Positions 1 to 6,554 of a stretch of DNA of 11,276 bases are shown piece after piece (the stretch's first letter is position 1; each line of letters opens with the position of its first letter). A model generated the notes under the pieces. The model was not told the DNA's origin, made no database searches, and was given only the letters and a program-made list of their open reading frames with translations. Source of the DNA: Kiritimatiellia bacterium. Lineage in GTDB: Bacteria > Verrucomicrobiota > Kiritimatiellia > RFP12 > UBA1067. Where the stretch lies: NCBI GenBank assembly GCA_017479035.1, contig JAFVCR010000001.1, positions 1 through 11,276 of the forward strand, read 5' to 3'. The position numbers and the translations under genes were made by a program.

Positions 1-27
1 CTGTGGGGACGCGGGCGTCTCGCCCGC
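1..27. repeat. REP-like hairpin repeat, copy 1
   Basis: This 27-bp element starts CTGTGGGGAC and runs into the inverted repeat GCGGGCG-TCT-CGCCCGC (7-bp arms, 3-nt loop, positions 11-27). The same 27 bp recur exactly at 6528-6554 and with one mismatch at 6445-6471. A GTGG tetranucleotide just before a short GC-rich hairpin is the layout of REP elements mobilised by RAYT (TnpA-REP) transposases. That link is inference, since no RAYT gene is present here. The element may extend beyond the left edge of the window. Confidence 0.6.
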
Positions 28-46
28 AGTTTGCCCGCAGTTTACC

Positions 47-286
47 CCTCTTTTTTCGTGTATTTCGTGTATTTCGGGGTTAATTTATGTCGAGAAACTT
101 TGTACCCTTCGTAAACTTCGTGTGCGCATCCCCCCGCCACCCTCTTTTTTCGTGTATTTCGTGGTTAATTTATGTCGAGAAACTTTGTGTCCTGCGTGAA
201 CTTCGTGTGCGCATCCCCCTCCCCCCCTTTTTTTTCGTGTGTCTCGTGTATTTCGTGGTTATTCATTCATCCATTCCGTGGTTGAC
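47..286. repeat. Imperfect tandem repeat, unit about 86-94 bp
   Basis: Three units follow one another. Unit A (47-140) and unit B (141 to about 226) share a pyrimidine-rich start, TTTCGTGTATTTCGTG phrases, TTAATTTATGTCGAGAAAC and a TTCGTGTGCGCATCCCCC end. Unit B lacks a roughly 10-bp internal duplication of the CGTGTATTTC phrase that unit A has. A third, partial unit (about 227-286) keeps only the pyrimidine start and the TTTCGTGGTTA phrase. No convincing gene lies here. The long C and T runs and the nested duplications look like replication-slippage growth of a dispersed non-coding repeat. Confidence 0.7.
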
Positions 287-298
287 TGCCGGGATTTC

Positions 299-447
299 AA
301 GCCCTTGAAATTAAATTTTAACCTCTTGAAATCACCAATTCAAGCCCTTGAAATTTATTTTTAAGCCCTTGAAATTTTATTTTGACCTCTTGAAATTGTC
401 AATTCAAGGGCTTAAAATAAAAATTCAAGCCCTTGAATTTTCCACTA
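299..447. repeat. Seven-unit 21-22 bp tandem array (TTCAAG/CTTGAA)
   Basis: Seven units can be cut at 299, 320, 342, 363, 384, 406 and 427, with lengths 21, 22, 21, 21, 22, 21 and 21. Each has the core AAGCCCTTGAAATT or a variant (ACCTCTTGAAAT, AAGGGCTTAAAAT) followed by an AT-rich spacer. The hexamer CTTGAA, or its CTTAAA variant in unit 6, begins at 304, 325, 347, 368, 389, 411 and 432, so the hexamers sit on one face of the helix every two turns. Several units carry the palindrome TTCAAG-CC-CTTGAA. It lies just beyond the terminator of the lpxL operon. Iteron, protein-binding array, intrinsically bent DNA or inert minisatellite are all possible. Confidence 0.8.
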
Positions 448-496
448 AACGGCATCTCATAGCCGCCACACGCCCCGCCGGCGCGTATTTTTCAAT

Positions 497-526
497 AAAA
501 AATCCCGGAAAATCCGGGATTTTTTT
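497..526. terminator. Bidirectional rho-independent terminator after lpxL
   Basis: AAAAAATCCCGG (497-508) and CCGGGATTTTTT (514-525) are perfect 12-bp inverted arms around the 5-nt loop AAAAT. In the minus-strand transcript the stem is followed by a run of six U, starting 29 bases after the lpxL stop codon at 555. A T-run also follows on the plus strand, so it can work in both directions. The core is nearly identical (18 of 19 bp) to that of the hairpin at 10951-10985. Confidence 0.85.
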
Positions 527-554
527 GCATTTGAATATGGAGCAACTTGCAGTA

Positions 555-1511
555 TTACCGCCGCTTCGCCTCGCGCTCTTCCAGCTGGGCCGCCTCTTCC
601 GGCTTTGGATGCTTGCGGAAGATGTTGTAAGTAAGCGTCCAGCAATCGGGATGGCGGCGGATTATACGCTCGAGGCTCGCCGTTACGTCTTGCGTCATTC
701 CCCAAATGTCCGCCTTGCCGCCTGTGTGCGGAAATACGCGCACCACCTCGCAACGGTAGCGGCCGTCTTTCAACGGACGCGACCATGCCACCGCGATTGC
801 GGCCTTTGCCTTTGCTCCGAGAAACGCCGGCGCCGCGCTCACGCACACCGGCCTGCCAAAATACCTCACCCACACCCCGCCGTCCTTTGGCCTCACCACC
901 TGATCCACAAGCAACCCTATGTCGTTCCCGGCCTTCAGCATTTGCAAAAGCGGCAGGAATGCACCCTCTGCGGGGATTATCTGCTGGCCTATCGCGCGGC
1001 GCGAACGCATCAGCAATCTCGTCATGCCGCCCGATCCTATGTCCTTGGCCACGCTCATTATCGGTATACCGTGCATCTGCACGAGTTGCGAAAGGATTTC
1101 CCAGCATCCCAAATGCCCGCTCACGGTTATCAACGGCCGCGTAGCATCTAGGCATTGCACCGCTTCCGGGGAAAGTTCCCCCGCTGCCGTCACTCTCGCC
1201 CGCCCACGCCAGAACGTCCAGAAAACATGCGCGAGCGTCCTTGCCATGTTGCGGTAGCATCTGCGTATTATCATCTCGCGCGTACGAACGGGCAGTTCGC
1301 GCCCGTATATGATTGCAAGATTAGCCTTTGCCATGCGCCGCCCGCCACGGTCGATATGATAGCCGCACCATGCCGCGAAATCGCACATCGCCAACAAAAT
1401 GCAACGCGGCATCGGCGTTATCAATGCCACCGCAAGGCCTATCCCCAGCCATTCGAACGGACGGCGCACGATGCGTTTCAGCCGTTTCAAAAACTTTCTC
1501 GTGCGCTTCAT
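555..1511 (-). CDS. LpxL/HtrB-family lipid A acyltransferase
   Basis: The 318-aa product resembles the Kdo2-lipid A late acyltransferase family (LpxL/LpxM/LpxP), which adds a secondary acyl chain to lipid A on the inner leaflet of the inner membrane. Visible features are a basic N-terminus (residues 1-20), a hydrophobic segment at about 21-45 that should anchor the protein, and the HX4E catalytic motif as H133-L-G-C-W-E138 in the context TVSGHLGCWEIL. A GLLVDQ block (199-204) is followed by a GRP segment (219-221), as in the family. The length is normal. The usual HRR-type ending is replaced by WTLTYNIFRK (291-300), so acyl chain or site specificity cannot be read. It is the last gene of the hisI operon, 21 nt after the preceding stop, with a weak ribosome binding site. 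A related glycolipid acyltransferase is the main alternative. Confidence 0.85.
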   Translation of the reverse strand: MKRTRKFLKRLKRIVRRPFEWLGIGLAVALITPMPRCILLAMCDFAAWCGYHIDRGGRRMAKANLAIIYGRELPVRTREMIIRRCYRNMARTLAHVFWTFWRGRARVTAAGELSPEAVQCLDATRPLITVSGHLGCWEILSQLVQMHGIPIMSVAKDIGSGGMTRLLMRSRRAIGQQIIPAEGAFLPLLQMLKAGNDIGLLVDQVVRPKDGGVWVRYFGRPVCVSAAPAFLGAKAKAAIAVAWSRPLKDGRYRCEVVRVFPHTGGKADIWGMTQDVTASLERIIRRHPDCWTLTYNIFRKHPKPEEAAQLEEREAKRR

Positions 1512-1532
1512 TGCACCGCCGTCCCTAGTGTA

Positions 1533-2666
1533 TCAACTGTTTATGCTCATCCAAGGCGGAAATCTGGATGCCGGCCTCGATGCGCCGGACGCATCAGTAT
1601 CCGTGCGGAACGTGCCGTTCTCCACCGCATGTATGCGCGCGGCGACAGTCTGCTCCACCGCCTCCGCCCGTTTGCGCGCTTCCGCCGCCGCACGGCGCTC
1701 GTCGAGCAAATCTTTCTCGCGTTGCTGGAGTTTCTGCGTCAGTTCTGCTATGTGCTTGTTCAGGGTTGTCACGTCCGCATCGTGCTGGCGCAGACGCTCG
1801 TTCTCCTGCAAGCATTCGCGCAGACGGGTAGACAGAGCCGAAATTTTCGCCGTGGCATCCTTCATCCCCTTTTCCTGCAGGAACTTCATAGCCTCCAGTT
1901 CCTGCCGCAAATACTGGATGCGCGGATCTTCATGCCCGGCGGAAAGTGCGCGGGCGGTCATGTCCCCTATGTCTGCTCCGAGTTTCAGCAGCAGTTCGCG
2001 CCGCCGCTTCAACAGCCTATCCTGCCTCTGCTGGCGGATCTTGGCCGCAGCCTCGGTCTCGGCGCGGATGGCCGCAAGTTCGCGGTCCAGATCGTCCGAC
2101 TCGTCCTTCATCAAACGGAATATCGCAGCTTGTATATCTACCGTGGCTGCCGCATTTGCCGGCAGTCGTTCGATCTCGCCCGTCAACTCGAACGTGCGCC
2201 TCTTTTCGTTCTCCAACGCCTCCGTGCGGGTTTCCAACTCTTCGCGCAGCGTGCCGCATTCGTTCTCCAGCGCATCGAACCGCTTTTTCAAATCGCCGTA
2301 TTCCTGCACCAGCACATTGTGCTCCGCAAGATGCGCCTCCGCCTCCGCCAGACGCGACGCGAGGTTTTCTATCTGCGCAAGCAATTCCGCCGCCGGCCCC
2401 AGTATCCGCGCCGTGGGTGCAAGCCGCCCCGTTGCAAGTAGCCTCTCCGCAGCCTTGCGGTTGAACGGCCCGTGCAACGCCCCGTCGCCGATGTCTATAG
2501 ACCACTTCATGTCCAGAAACGGCACCGTCGCCGCATCCACCCACGTCTTGCCGTCGTCGTTTGAAAGTTCAAACCCCGGCTGTATGCGGCCTTTCTCCGC
2601 CCACTCTGTCAATTTGGCATCGTCCGGCGCGTTGAAAATGCCATCAGGAGTTTTAAGCTGCCACAT
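1533..2666 (-). CDS. Tandem GYF_2-like domain, long coiled-coil protein (377 aa)
   Basis: No named gene is recognised. Residues 1-50 and about 52-90 look like two GYF_2/DUF4339-type modules: an aromatic start (MWQLKTPDGIF, MKWSIDIGDGALHGPF), a predicted helix ending in KGRIQP or TGRLAP, then a turn. GYF-type folds usually bind proline-rich or other short peptides, often as adaptor modules in bacterial proteins. From about residue 92 to 345 the sequence is rich in Glu, Lys, Arg, Ala and Leu with heptad-like spacing, so a long coiled coil is expected. The tail is Ser/Ala/Pro-rich. There is no signal peptide or membrane segment, so it is probably cytoplasmic. It starts 12 nt after the stop of the 2679-3647 gene, its paralogue with the same architecture. 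A scaffold or polymer-forming role is conjecture. Confidence 0.75.
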   Translation of the reverse strand: MWQLKTPDGIFNAPDDAKLTEWAEKGRIQPGFELSNDDGKTWVDAATVPFLDMKWSIDIGDGALHGPFNRKAAERLLATGRLAPTARILGPAAELLAQIENLASRLAEAEAHLAEHNVLVQEYGDLKKRFDALENECGTLREELETRTEALENEKRRTFELTGEIERLPANAAATVDIQAAIFRLMKDESDDLDRELAAIRAETEAAAKIRQQRQDRLLKRRRELLLKLGADIGDMTARALSAGHEDPRIQYLRQELEAMKFLQEKGMKDATAKISALSTRLRECLQENERLRQHDADVTTLNKHIAELTQKLQQREKDLLDERRAAAEARKRAEAVEQTVAARIHAVENGTFRTDTDASGASRPASRFPPWMSINS

Positions 2667-2678
2667 CGCCGCCTCGCT

Positions 2679-3647
2679 TTATCTGCCTAGAAGTTTGCGG
2701 AAATTGTCCGCGCCCATGCGGGCGAGTTCGCTCTGCGCCTGCCTCTCCAACGCTGCAAGCCCCGCCTTGTTGCGCTCCACGAAAAACGTCTTCGCCGTCG
2801 GCGGCGGTGCTTCCGCGCTCACGATTTCCGGCTCCACCACTTCCGCCTCCCAATGCCGCTTGCGCGGCGAAGCAAGTGCCGTAAGTTGCGTGCGCAAATC
2901 GGTTATTTCGGCATCGCGCATTTCCATCTCGCGCGCTGCCATAGTGCGCAGTTCGGCAACCTCCTGCCGGTGGCGGGATTTCAATTTCTCCACGCTCGCC
3001 TCCACCGCTTTGAGCGATGCGATGGTCGTGCGCTGCTTTTCGCATTCGTCGCGCGATGCCTCCAACTGCTTCTTATGGAACGCAGTCTCTTTGCGGCTCG
3101 CCGCAAGAAGTGCCTTTGCGTCTGCAAGTTCGCTGCGCGTGCGCTCGAGTTCGCTGCGCGTGGTCTCCAGAATCTTCTTGGCCTCCACCGCCGTCGCACG
3201 CAACGCTGCCGCTTCGGATTCCGCCTTCTGCGCCGCTGCTTCCGCCATCGCCCGTTTGCTTCCCTCCGCCTCGGACGTCGCTTTCTGGAGTTCGTATGCG
3301 TGCTGCCACTCTGCCGACTGCTGTAGCACGTCCGCCATCAGTGCGCCGTTGTGGTCGTCGCGATAGAGGCGGCATCCTTCGCTCAAACCGCCCTGCCGCA
3401 AAAGATCGTCCACCACCGCCCTGTGCGTTGGCCCGTAGAAACGCCCGGGTTCGTTCTCGATGACCCAATCCATTTCCAGTTCTGCCCGCAATGCGGCGAG
3501 CGACCAGTTTTTGAGGTCGTATGATATGCCGGCAAACGGCTCCACACGCCCGTCGCGCACCCATTCTTTTAGCGTATCAAGCCCTATCGGGCCGAAGATC
3601 TTGCCGTCGGAATTGCGCAGATACCAGGTTTGGGTGTCGTCGGCCAT
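2679..3647 (-). CDS. Tandem GYF_2-like domain, coiled-coil protein (322 aa)
   Basis: The first module is a clear GYF_2/DUF4339 match by eye: TWYLRNSDGKIFGP at residues 7-20, then LDTLKEWVRDGRVEP, with the W-x-L...GP signature and following helix. A second, diverged module begins at about residue 58 (MDWVIENEPGRFYGP). Residues about 110-265 form an Ala/Glu/Lys/Arg-rich predicted coiled coil. A short C-terminal helix ends the protein (ARMGADNFRKLLGR). The layout and the second-module sequence match the downstream neighbour, so the two arose by tandem duplication. Its ATG shares one base with the pgi stop codon (TGATG), implying translational coupling, and no strong Shine-Dalgarno site is visible. 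No signal peptide or membrane segment is seen. The function is unknown. Confidence 0.78.
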   Translation of the reverse strand: MADDTQTWYLRNSDGKIFGPIGLDTLKEWVRDGRVEPFAGISYDLKNWSLAALRAELEMDWVIENEPGRFYGPTHRAVVDDLLRQGGLSEGCRLYRDDHNGALMADVLQQSAEWQHAYELQKATSEAEGSKRAMAEAAAQKAESEAAALRATAVEAKKILETTRSELERTRSELADAKALLAASRKETAFHKKQLEASRDECEKQRTTIASLKAVEASVEKLKSRHRQEVAELRTMAAREMEMRDAEITDLRTQLTALASPRKRHWEAEVVEPEIVSAEAPPPTAKTFFVERNKAGLAALERQAQSELARMGADNFRKLLGR

Positions 3648-5266
3648 CAGTCGCGTCCGGTTGCCTTGCGGTATGCCGCAATGAGTTGGTTGGTGGAAGA
3701 ATCATGCCCGAGCGTGGGCTTGCCGGCCGTGAGATCTGCCAGAACGCCCTTCGCAAGCACCTTGCCCAACTGCACTCCCCACTGGTCGAACGAATACACG
3801 TTCCATATCACGCCCTGCGTGAACACCTTGTGTTCGTAGAGTGCAATCAACGCTCCCAACGTGGCCGGGGTGAGTTCGTCCGCAAGCAACGTATTCGTGG
3901 GCTTGTTCCCCTCGAACGTCTTGAACGGCACCAGCCTCTCCGGGTCGCCGTCTTTGCGGCACTGCTCCGCAGTCTTGCCGAATGCAAGTGCCTCGGTCTG
4001 CGCAAAGAAATTCGCCATCAATTTGTCGTGATGGTCGCCCACGGGATTGTGCGTCTTGGAAAACCCTATGAAATCGCACGGGATCAAATGCGTTCCCTGG
4101 TGTATCAACTGGTAGAACGAATGCTGCCCGTTCGTGCCAGGCTCACCCCATTCTATCGGCCCCGTGGCGTATGGCGCGGGTGTGCCGTCTTTGCGGACGG
4201 ATTTGCCGTTGGACTCCATGTCCATCTGCTGTAGATACGCCGGGAATCGTGCCAGATACTGGTCGTACGGCAACACCGCATAACTCTCCGCGCCGTAGCC
4301 GTTGGCGTAGAGTATGCCCAAAAGCGCAAGTATCACTGGCATATTGCGCGAGAAAGGTGCAGTGCGGAAGTGCCTGTCCATCAAGTAGTAGCCGCGCAGC
4401 ATCTTGCGGAAATTCGCCGGCCCTATCGCAATCATCAGCGAAAGCCCAATCGCGCTCGGCATCGAATATCTGCCTCCCACCCAGTCCCAGAATCCGAACA
4501 TGTTGGCGGTGTCTATTCCAAACTTCGCCACTTCCTCCGCATTGGTCGAAACCGCCACGAAATGGCTCGCCACCGCTTTCGCGTCTTTCAACTGCCCAAT
4601 TAGCCAATCGCGCGCGGATTGTGCGTTCGTCATCGTCTCCTGCGTGGTGAACGTCTTGGATGCCACTATGAACAGCGTCTCCGCAGCCTTGACCTCTTTG
4701 AGCGTTTCCGCAAGGTGCGTAGCGTCCACGTTGCTCACGAAAAACGTCTTTATCCCGCGCTTGACGTATGGCGCAAGCGCCTGCGCCGCCATCGCAGGGC
4801 CAAGGTCGCTGCCGCCTATGCCTATGTTTACGATGTATTTTATCTTCTTACCGGTAAAGCCCTTGTGCTCGCCTTTGCGCACCTTGTCTGCAAATGCAGA
4901 CATCTTGTCCAGCACTGCGCGCACGTCCCCCATCACGTCTTTGCCGTCCACGAAAATCTTTGCCGCCGGATCCACATTCCGCAGAGCCGTGTGCAGAACC
5001 GCGCGATTCTCCGTGGCGTTGATTTTTGCGCCCGTAAACATCTTTTCGATTTCTTCACGGAGATTGGCCGCATCCGCCAGCGCAAGCAGGGCTTTCATCG
5101 TGTCGCGGTCGATGCGGTTCTTCGAGTAGTCGAGGAGCCATCCCGCCGCCTTCACGGTGTATTTCGCCGCACGGCCTTCATCCGCCGCGAACAAGTCCTT
5201 TATCGTAGCCTTCTTCGAGGCTGCCACCGCCTCTGCAAGTTTCGATTCAAAAACCTTGTCGTCCAT
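3647..5266 (-). CDS. pgi: Glucose-6-phosphate isomerase
   Basis: The enzyme interconverts glucose 6-phosphate and fructose 6-phosphate in glycolysis and gluconeogenesis, in the cytoplasm. The 539-aa length fits the long bacterial form. Visible landmarks are NIGIGGSDLGP (147-157) for phosphate binding, SKTFTTQET (203-211), the first family signature DWVGGRYSMPSAIG (261-274), the catalytic-glutamate segment GEPGTNGQHSF (E375), the histidine segment GDHHDKLMANF (H412/H413) and the second signature ending SFDQWGVQLGK (K502). The second signature has Gln where Glu is usual (GVELGK), which looks tolerable. The Shine-Dalgarno site CGGAGT overlaps the secG stop codon, 5 nt before the ATG. Nothing suggests loss of function. 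Confidence 0.97.
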   Translation of the reverse strand: MDDKVFESKLAEAVAASKKATIKDLFAADEGRAAKYTVKAAGWLLDYSKNRIDRDTMKALLALADAANLREEIEKMFTGAKINATENRAVLHTALRNVDPAAKIFVDGKDVMGDVRAVLDKMSAFADKVRKGEHKGFTGKKIKYIVNIGIGGSDLGPAMAAQALAPYVKRGIKTFFVSNVDATHLAETLKEVKAAETLFIVASKTFTTQETMTNAQSARDWLIGQLKDAKAVASHFVAVSTNAEEVAKFGIDTANMFGFWDWVGGRYSMPSAIGLSLMIAIGPANFRKMLRGYYLMDRHFRTAPFSRNMPVILALLGILYANGYGAESYAVLPYDQYLARFPAYLQQMDMESNGKSVRKDGTPAPYATGPIEWGEPGTNGQHSFYQLIHQGTHLIPCDFIGFSKTHNPVGDHHDKLMANFFAQTEALAFGKTAEQCRKDGDPERLVPFKTFEGNKPTNTLLADELTPATLGALIALYEHKVFTQGVIWNVYSFDQWGVQLGKVLAKGVLADLTAGKPTLGHDSSTNQLIAAYRKATGRD

Positions 5267-5269
5267 CTC

Positions 5270-5776
5270 TTACTCCGCCACAGGTGCTTCAACAGGCGCA
5301 GGTGCCTCCACGGGCACTTCCACAGCCGGTGCTTCCACGGCAGAGGGCTCCACAACAGGCACCTCAACAGCAGGAGCCTCCACCGCAGGTGCTTCCACCT
5401 CCGGCAATGCCGGCGTCTCCACCGCAGGCGCTGCAACGGGTGCCTCCGCATCCGGCACCGCCTCCTGTTCAGGCTCCGGCGCAACTACGCTCTGCGGCAC
5501 CACAACGCTGTTTTCGCCCGCCATCACGCTCTTCGAGTGCGATACGGACGTAAGCCTTGCAAGCGCAAGCGTGTTGAGCAGGAACACCGTGCCAAGGACT
5601 ACTGTCGCCTTCACAAGAACGTTCCCTGCATCCGCGCCGAACACCGCCTCGCCCATTCCTCCGCCGAACGCACCGCCAAGCCCACCCTCCTTGGGCTTCT
5701 GCAACATTACCACGAGCCCCAGCAACAGGCACGCAACGATTTCAACCACATACAGCAAACCAATCAAAAACGCCAT
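5270..5776 (-). CDS. secG: SecG-type preprotein translocase subunit with acidic VEAP tail
   Basis: SecG supports the SecYEG channel in the inner membrane. The first 75 residues are typical: a membrane helix (about 3-25), the conserved cytoplasmic loop with LQKPKEGGLGGAFGGG (25-40) and VFGADAG, then a second helix (about 54-74). Most SecG proteins end soon after this, at 70-110 residues. Here about 70 further residues (95-168) consist of repeats of the type VEAPAVE, rich in Glu, Pro, Ala and Val with almost no basic residues, so an extended acidic tail. The start is supported by AAGGAGT 5 nt before the ATG. It lies 48 bp after hisI and its stop overlaps the ribosome binding site of pgi. The tail could bind partners or span a distance, and its function is not known. 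Confidence 0.92.
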   Translation of the reverse strand: MAFLIGLLYVVEIVACLLLGLVVMLQKPKEGGLGGAFGGGMGEAVFGADAGNVLVKATVVLGTVFLLNTLALARLTSVSHSKSVMAGENSVVVPQSVVAPEPEQEAVPDAEAPVAAPAVETPALPEVEAPAVEAPAVEVPVVEPSAVEAPAVEVPVEAPAPVEAPVAE

Positions 5777-5781
5777 TTCTT

Positions 5782-5788
5782 ACTCCTT
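5782..5788 (-). promoter_or_regulatory. Strong Shine-Dalgarno site of secG
   Basis: AAGGAGT lies 5 nt before the secG ATG and fixes the start. The pgi leader has an almost identical GGAGTAAGA-A/G-ATG arrangement, where the TAA is also the secG stop codon. Confidence 0.8.
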
Positions 5789-5824
5789 GCTTTTAAAATG
5801 CCAAATATCGCGCCGCTTCCCCCA

Positions 5825-6271
5825 TCAGGGATCCACAAAAGTCAACGCGAGCGTATCCATGTCTATCCTGCGATAGTAGCAGTTGCGTGGTGCGCCGGCT
5901 TTGTTCTTGGTGTGGCAGATGCCGCCCCTGCACGGGCGCACGATATACAGCAGCGAATTCTGCTCGCAATTGACATACGCCTCCAAAAGGTCGAACGTCT
6001 CGCCGCTCGTCTCGCCCTTGAACCACAATTTGTTGCGGCTCGTGCTCCAAAGCACCAGTTTGCGCTTGGCGAAACTCTCGCGCATGGCAAACTCGTTCGT
6101 GTACGCCACGAGGATCACCTCTTTCGTGTCCGCATTCTGCACCGCCACGGGGATTACTCCAGGGTCGTGCGCCGCACCGCCACTGTCGCGGGTCGCCTTG
6201 ACCTGCGCGCCGACCTTCTCAAGTTTCGTGAAGTCCAACTTCAATTCGGAAGTATCTTCTATTGTCGCCAT
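5825..6271 (-). CDS. hisI: Phosphoribosyl-AMP cyclohydrolase
   Basis: HisI opens the purine ring of phosphoribosyl-AMP in the third step of histidine biosynthesis, using zinc and magnesium. The 148-aa protein is the stand-alone form without a fused HisE domain. Visible motifs are LVLWSTSRNKLWFKGETSG (72-90), the metal-binding block N101-C102-E103-Q104-N105, CHTK (119-122) and NCYYRR (130-135), giving the expected three cysteines C102, C119 and C131. The common form of the block is D-C-D-x-D, so its acidic residues are largely replaced here. Ten extra residues separate the last two cysteine motifs. An N-terminal extension of about 35 residues precedes the core. No other his gene is nearby. It is the first gene of the operon and has no Shine-Dalgarno site. 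A promoter sits so close that the mRNA may be leaderless. Confidence 0.93.
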   Translation of the reverse strand: MATIEDTSELKLDFTKLEKVGAQVKATRDSGGAAHDPGVIPVAVQNADTKEVILVAYTNEFAMRESFAKRKLVLWSTSRNKLWFKGETSGETFDLLEAYVNCEQNSLLYIVRPCRGGICHTKNKAGAPRNCYYRRIDMDTLALTFVDP

Positions 6272-6280
6272 AACGCGGCT

Positions 6281-6309
6281 AGTATATCAAATCTTGCACT
6301 TAAACGCAA
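6281..6309 (-). promoter_or_regulatory. Candidate promoter of the hisI-lpxL operon
   Basis: On the minus strand TATACT (6286-6281, five of six consensus bases) lies 17 bp after TTGCGT (6309-6304, three of six). The ATG of hisI begins only 9 nt after the -10 box, so transcription would start within a few bases of the start codon. The -10 box is convincing and the -35 box is weak. Confidence 0.5.
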
Positions 6310-6361
6310 GAATCATTTGCCCCCAGCGATTGCCCCGCAGTTTGCAGTGTGCAGTTTTTGT

Positions 6362-6387
6362 CAACGCAAAGCCGCAGAGATGCAAAG
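6362..6387. repeat. CAACGCA-type dispersed repeat, copy 1
   Basis: The 26 bp starting CAACGCAAAGCCGCAGAGAT recur at 6492-6517 with four mismatches. Purine-rich repeats of this kind are often mistaken for small genes with Arg/Asp/Ala/Glu-rich products. Confidence 0.55.
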
Positions 6388-6444
6388 ACACGAGAGATTT
6401 GCCATGTCGTGCATCGTTTGCCCCATATATGCGGTGTCTGCCCC

Positions 6445-6471
6445 CTGTGGGGACGCGGGTGTCTCGCCCGC
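6445..6471. repeat. REP-like hairpin repeat, copy 2
   Basis: It matches the elements at 1-27 and 6528-6554 in 26 of 27 bases. The one change, T for C in the left arm, turns a G-C pair of the hairpin into a wobble or mismatch. Confidence 0.6.
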
Positions 6472-6491
6472 GAAGGATTTGTTAATGCAAT

Positions 6492-6517
6492 CAACGCAGA
6501 GGCGCAGAGATGCAGAG
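6492..6517. repeat. CAACGCA-type dispersed repeat, copy 2
   Basis: The 26 bp starting CAACGCAGAGGCGCAGAGAT pair with the copy at 6362-6387 in the same orientation. Each copy lies shortly before a REP-like hairpin, so the two repeat types appear to alternate. Confidence 0.55.
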
Positions 6518-6527
6518 TAAGTGTGTA

Positions 6528-6554
6528 CTGTGGGGACGCGGGCGTCTCGCCCGC
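6528..6554. repeat. REP-like hairpin repeat, copy 3
   Basis: It is identical over 27 bp to the element at 1-27, including the GTGG head and the GCGGGCG/CGCCCGC arms. Copies 2 and 3 are 83 bp apart in the same orientation. Confidence 0.65.

Noticed and set aside
87..308. 73-codon plus-strand frame in the tandem repeat region
   Set aside because: The product is an echo of the 90-bp repeat, with no ribosome binding site or recognisable domain.
299..447. CRISPR array
   Set aside because: The units are contiguous 21-22 bp with only 7-8 bp of AT-rich variable sequence, so there are no spacers, and no cas gene is nearby.
348..1151. Plus-strand frame of 267 codons starting with a seven-residue repeat (FKPLKFY/FDLLKLS type)
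   Set aside because: The repeat is just the 21-bp DNA array read in one frame, 22-bp units break it, and the rest is antisense to the acyltransferase gene.
1399..3366. 655-codon plus-strand frame, very rich in Ser, Arg and Ala
   Set aside because: It is antisense to the two GYF_2/coiled-coil genes. Open antisense frames are expected opposite GC-rich Glu/Ala/Lys coding sequence.
5157..5876. Plus-strand frame with STGAST repeats resembling a secreted low-complexity protein
   Set aside because: It is the antisense reading of the VEAPAVE tail of secG and part of pgi and hisI, without start signals.
4619..6520. 633-codon plus-strand frame, His/Arg/Leu-rich
   Set aside because: It is antisense to pgi, secG and hisI, has biased composition, and ends in dispersed repeats with a GDAGVSPA/RRRDAE type tail.
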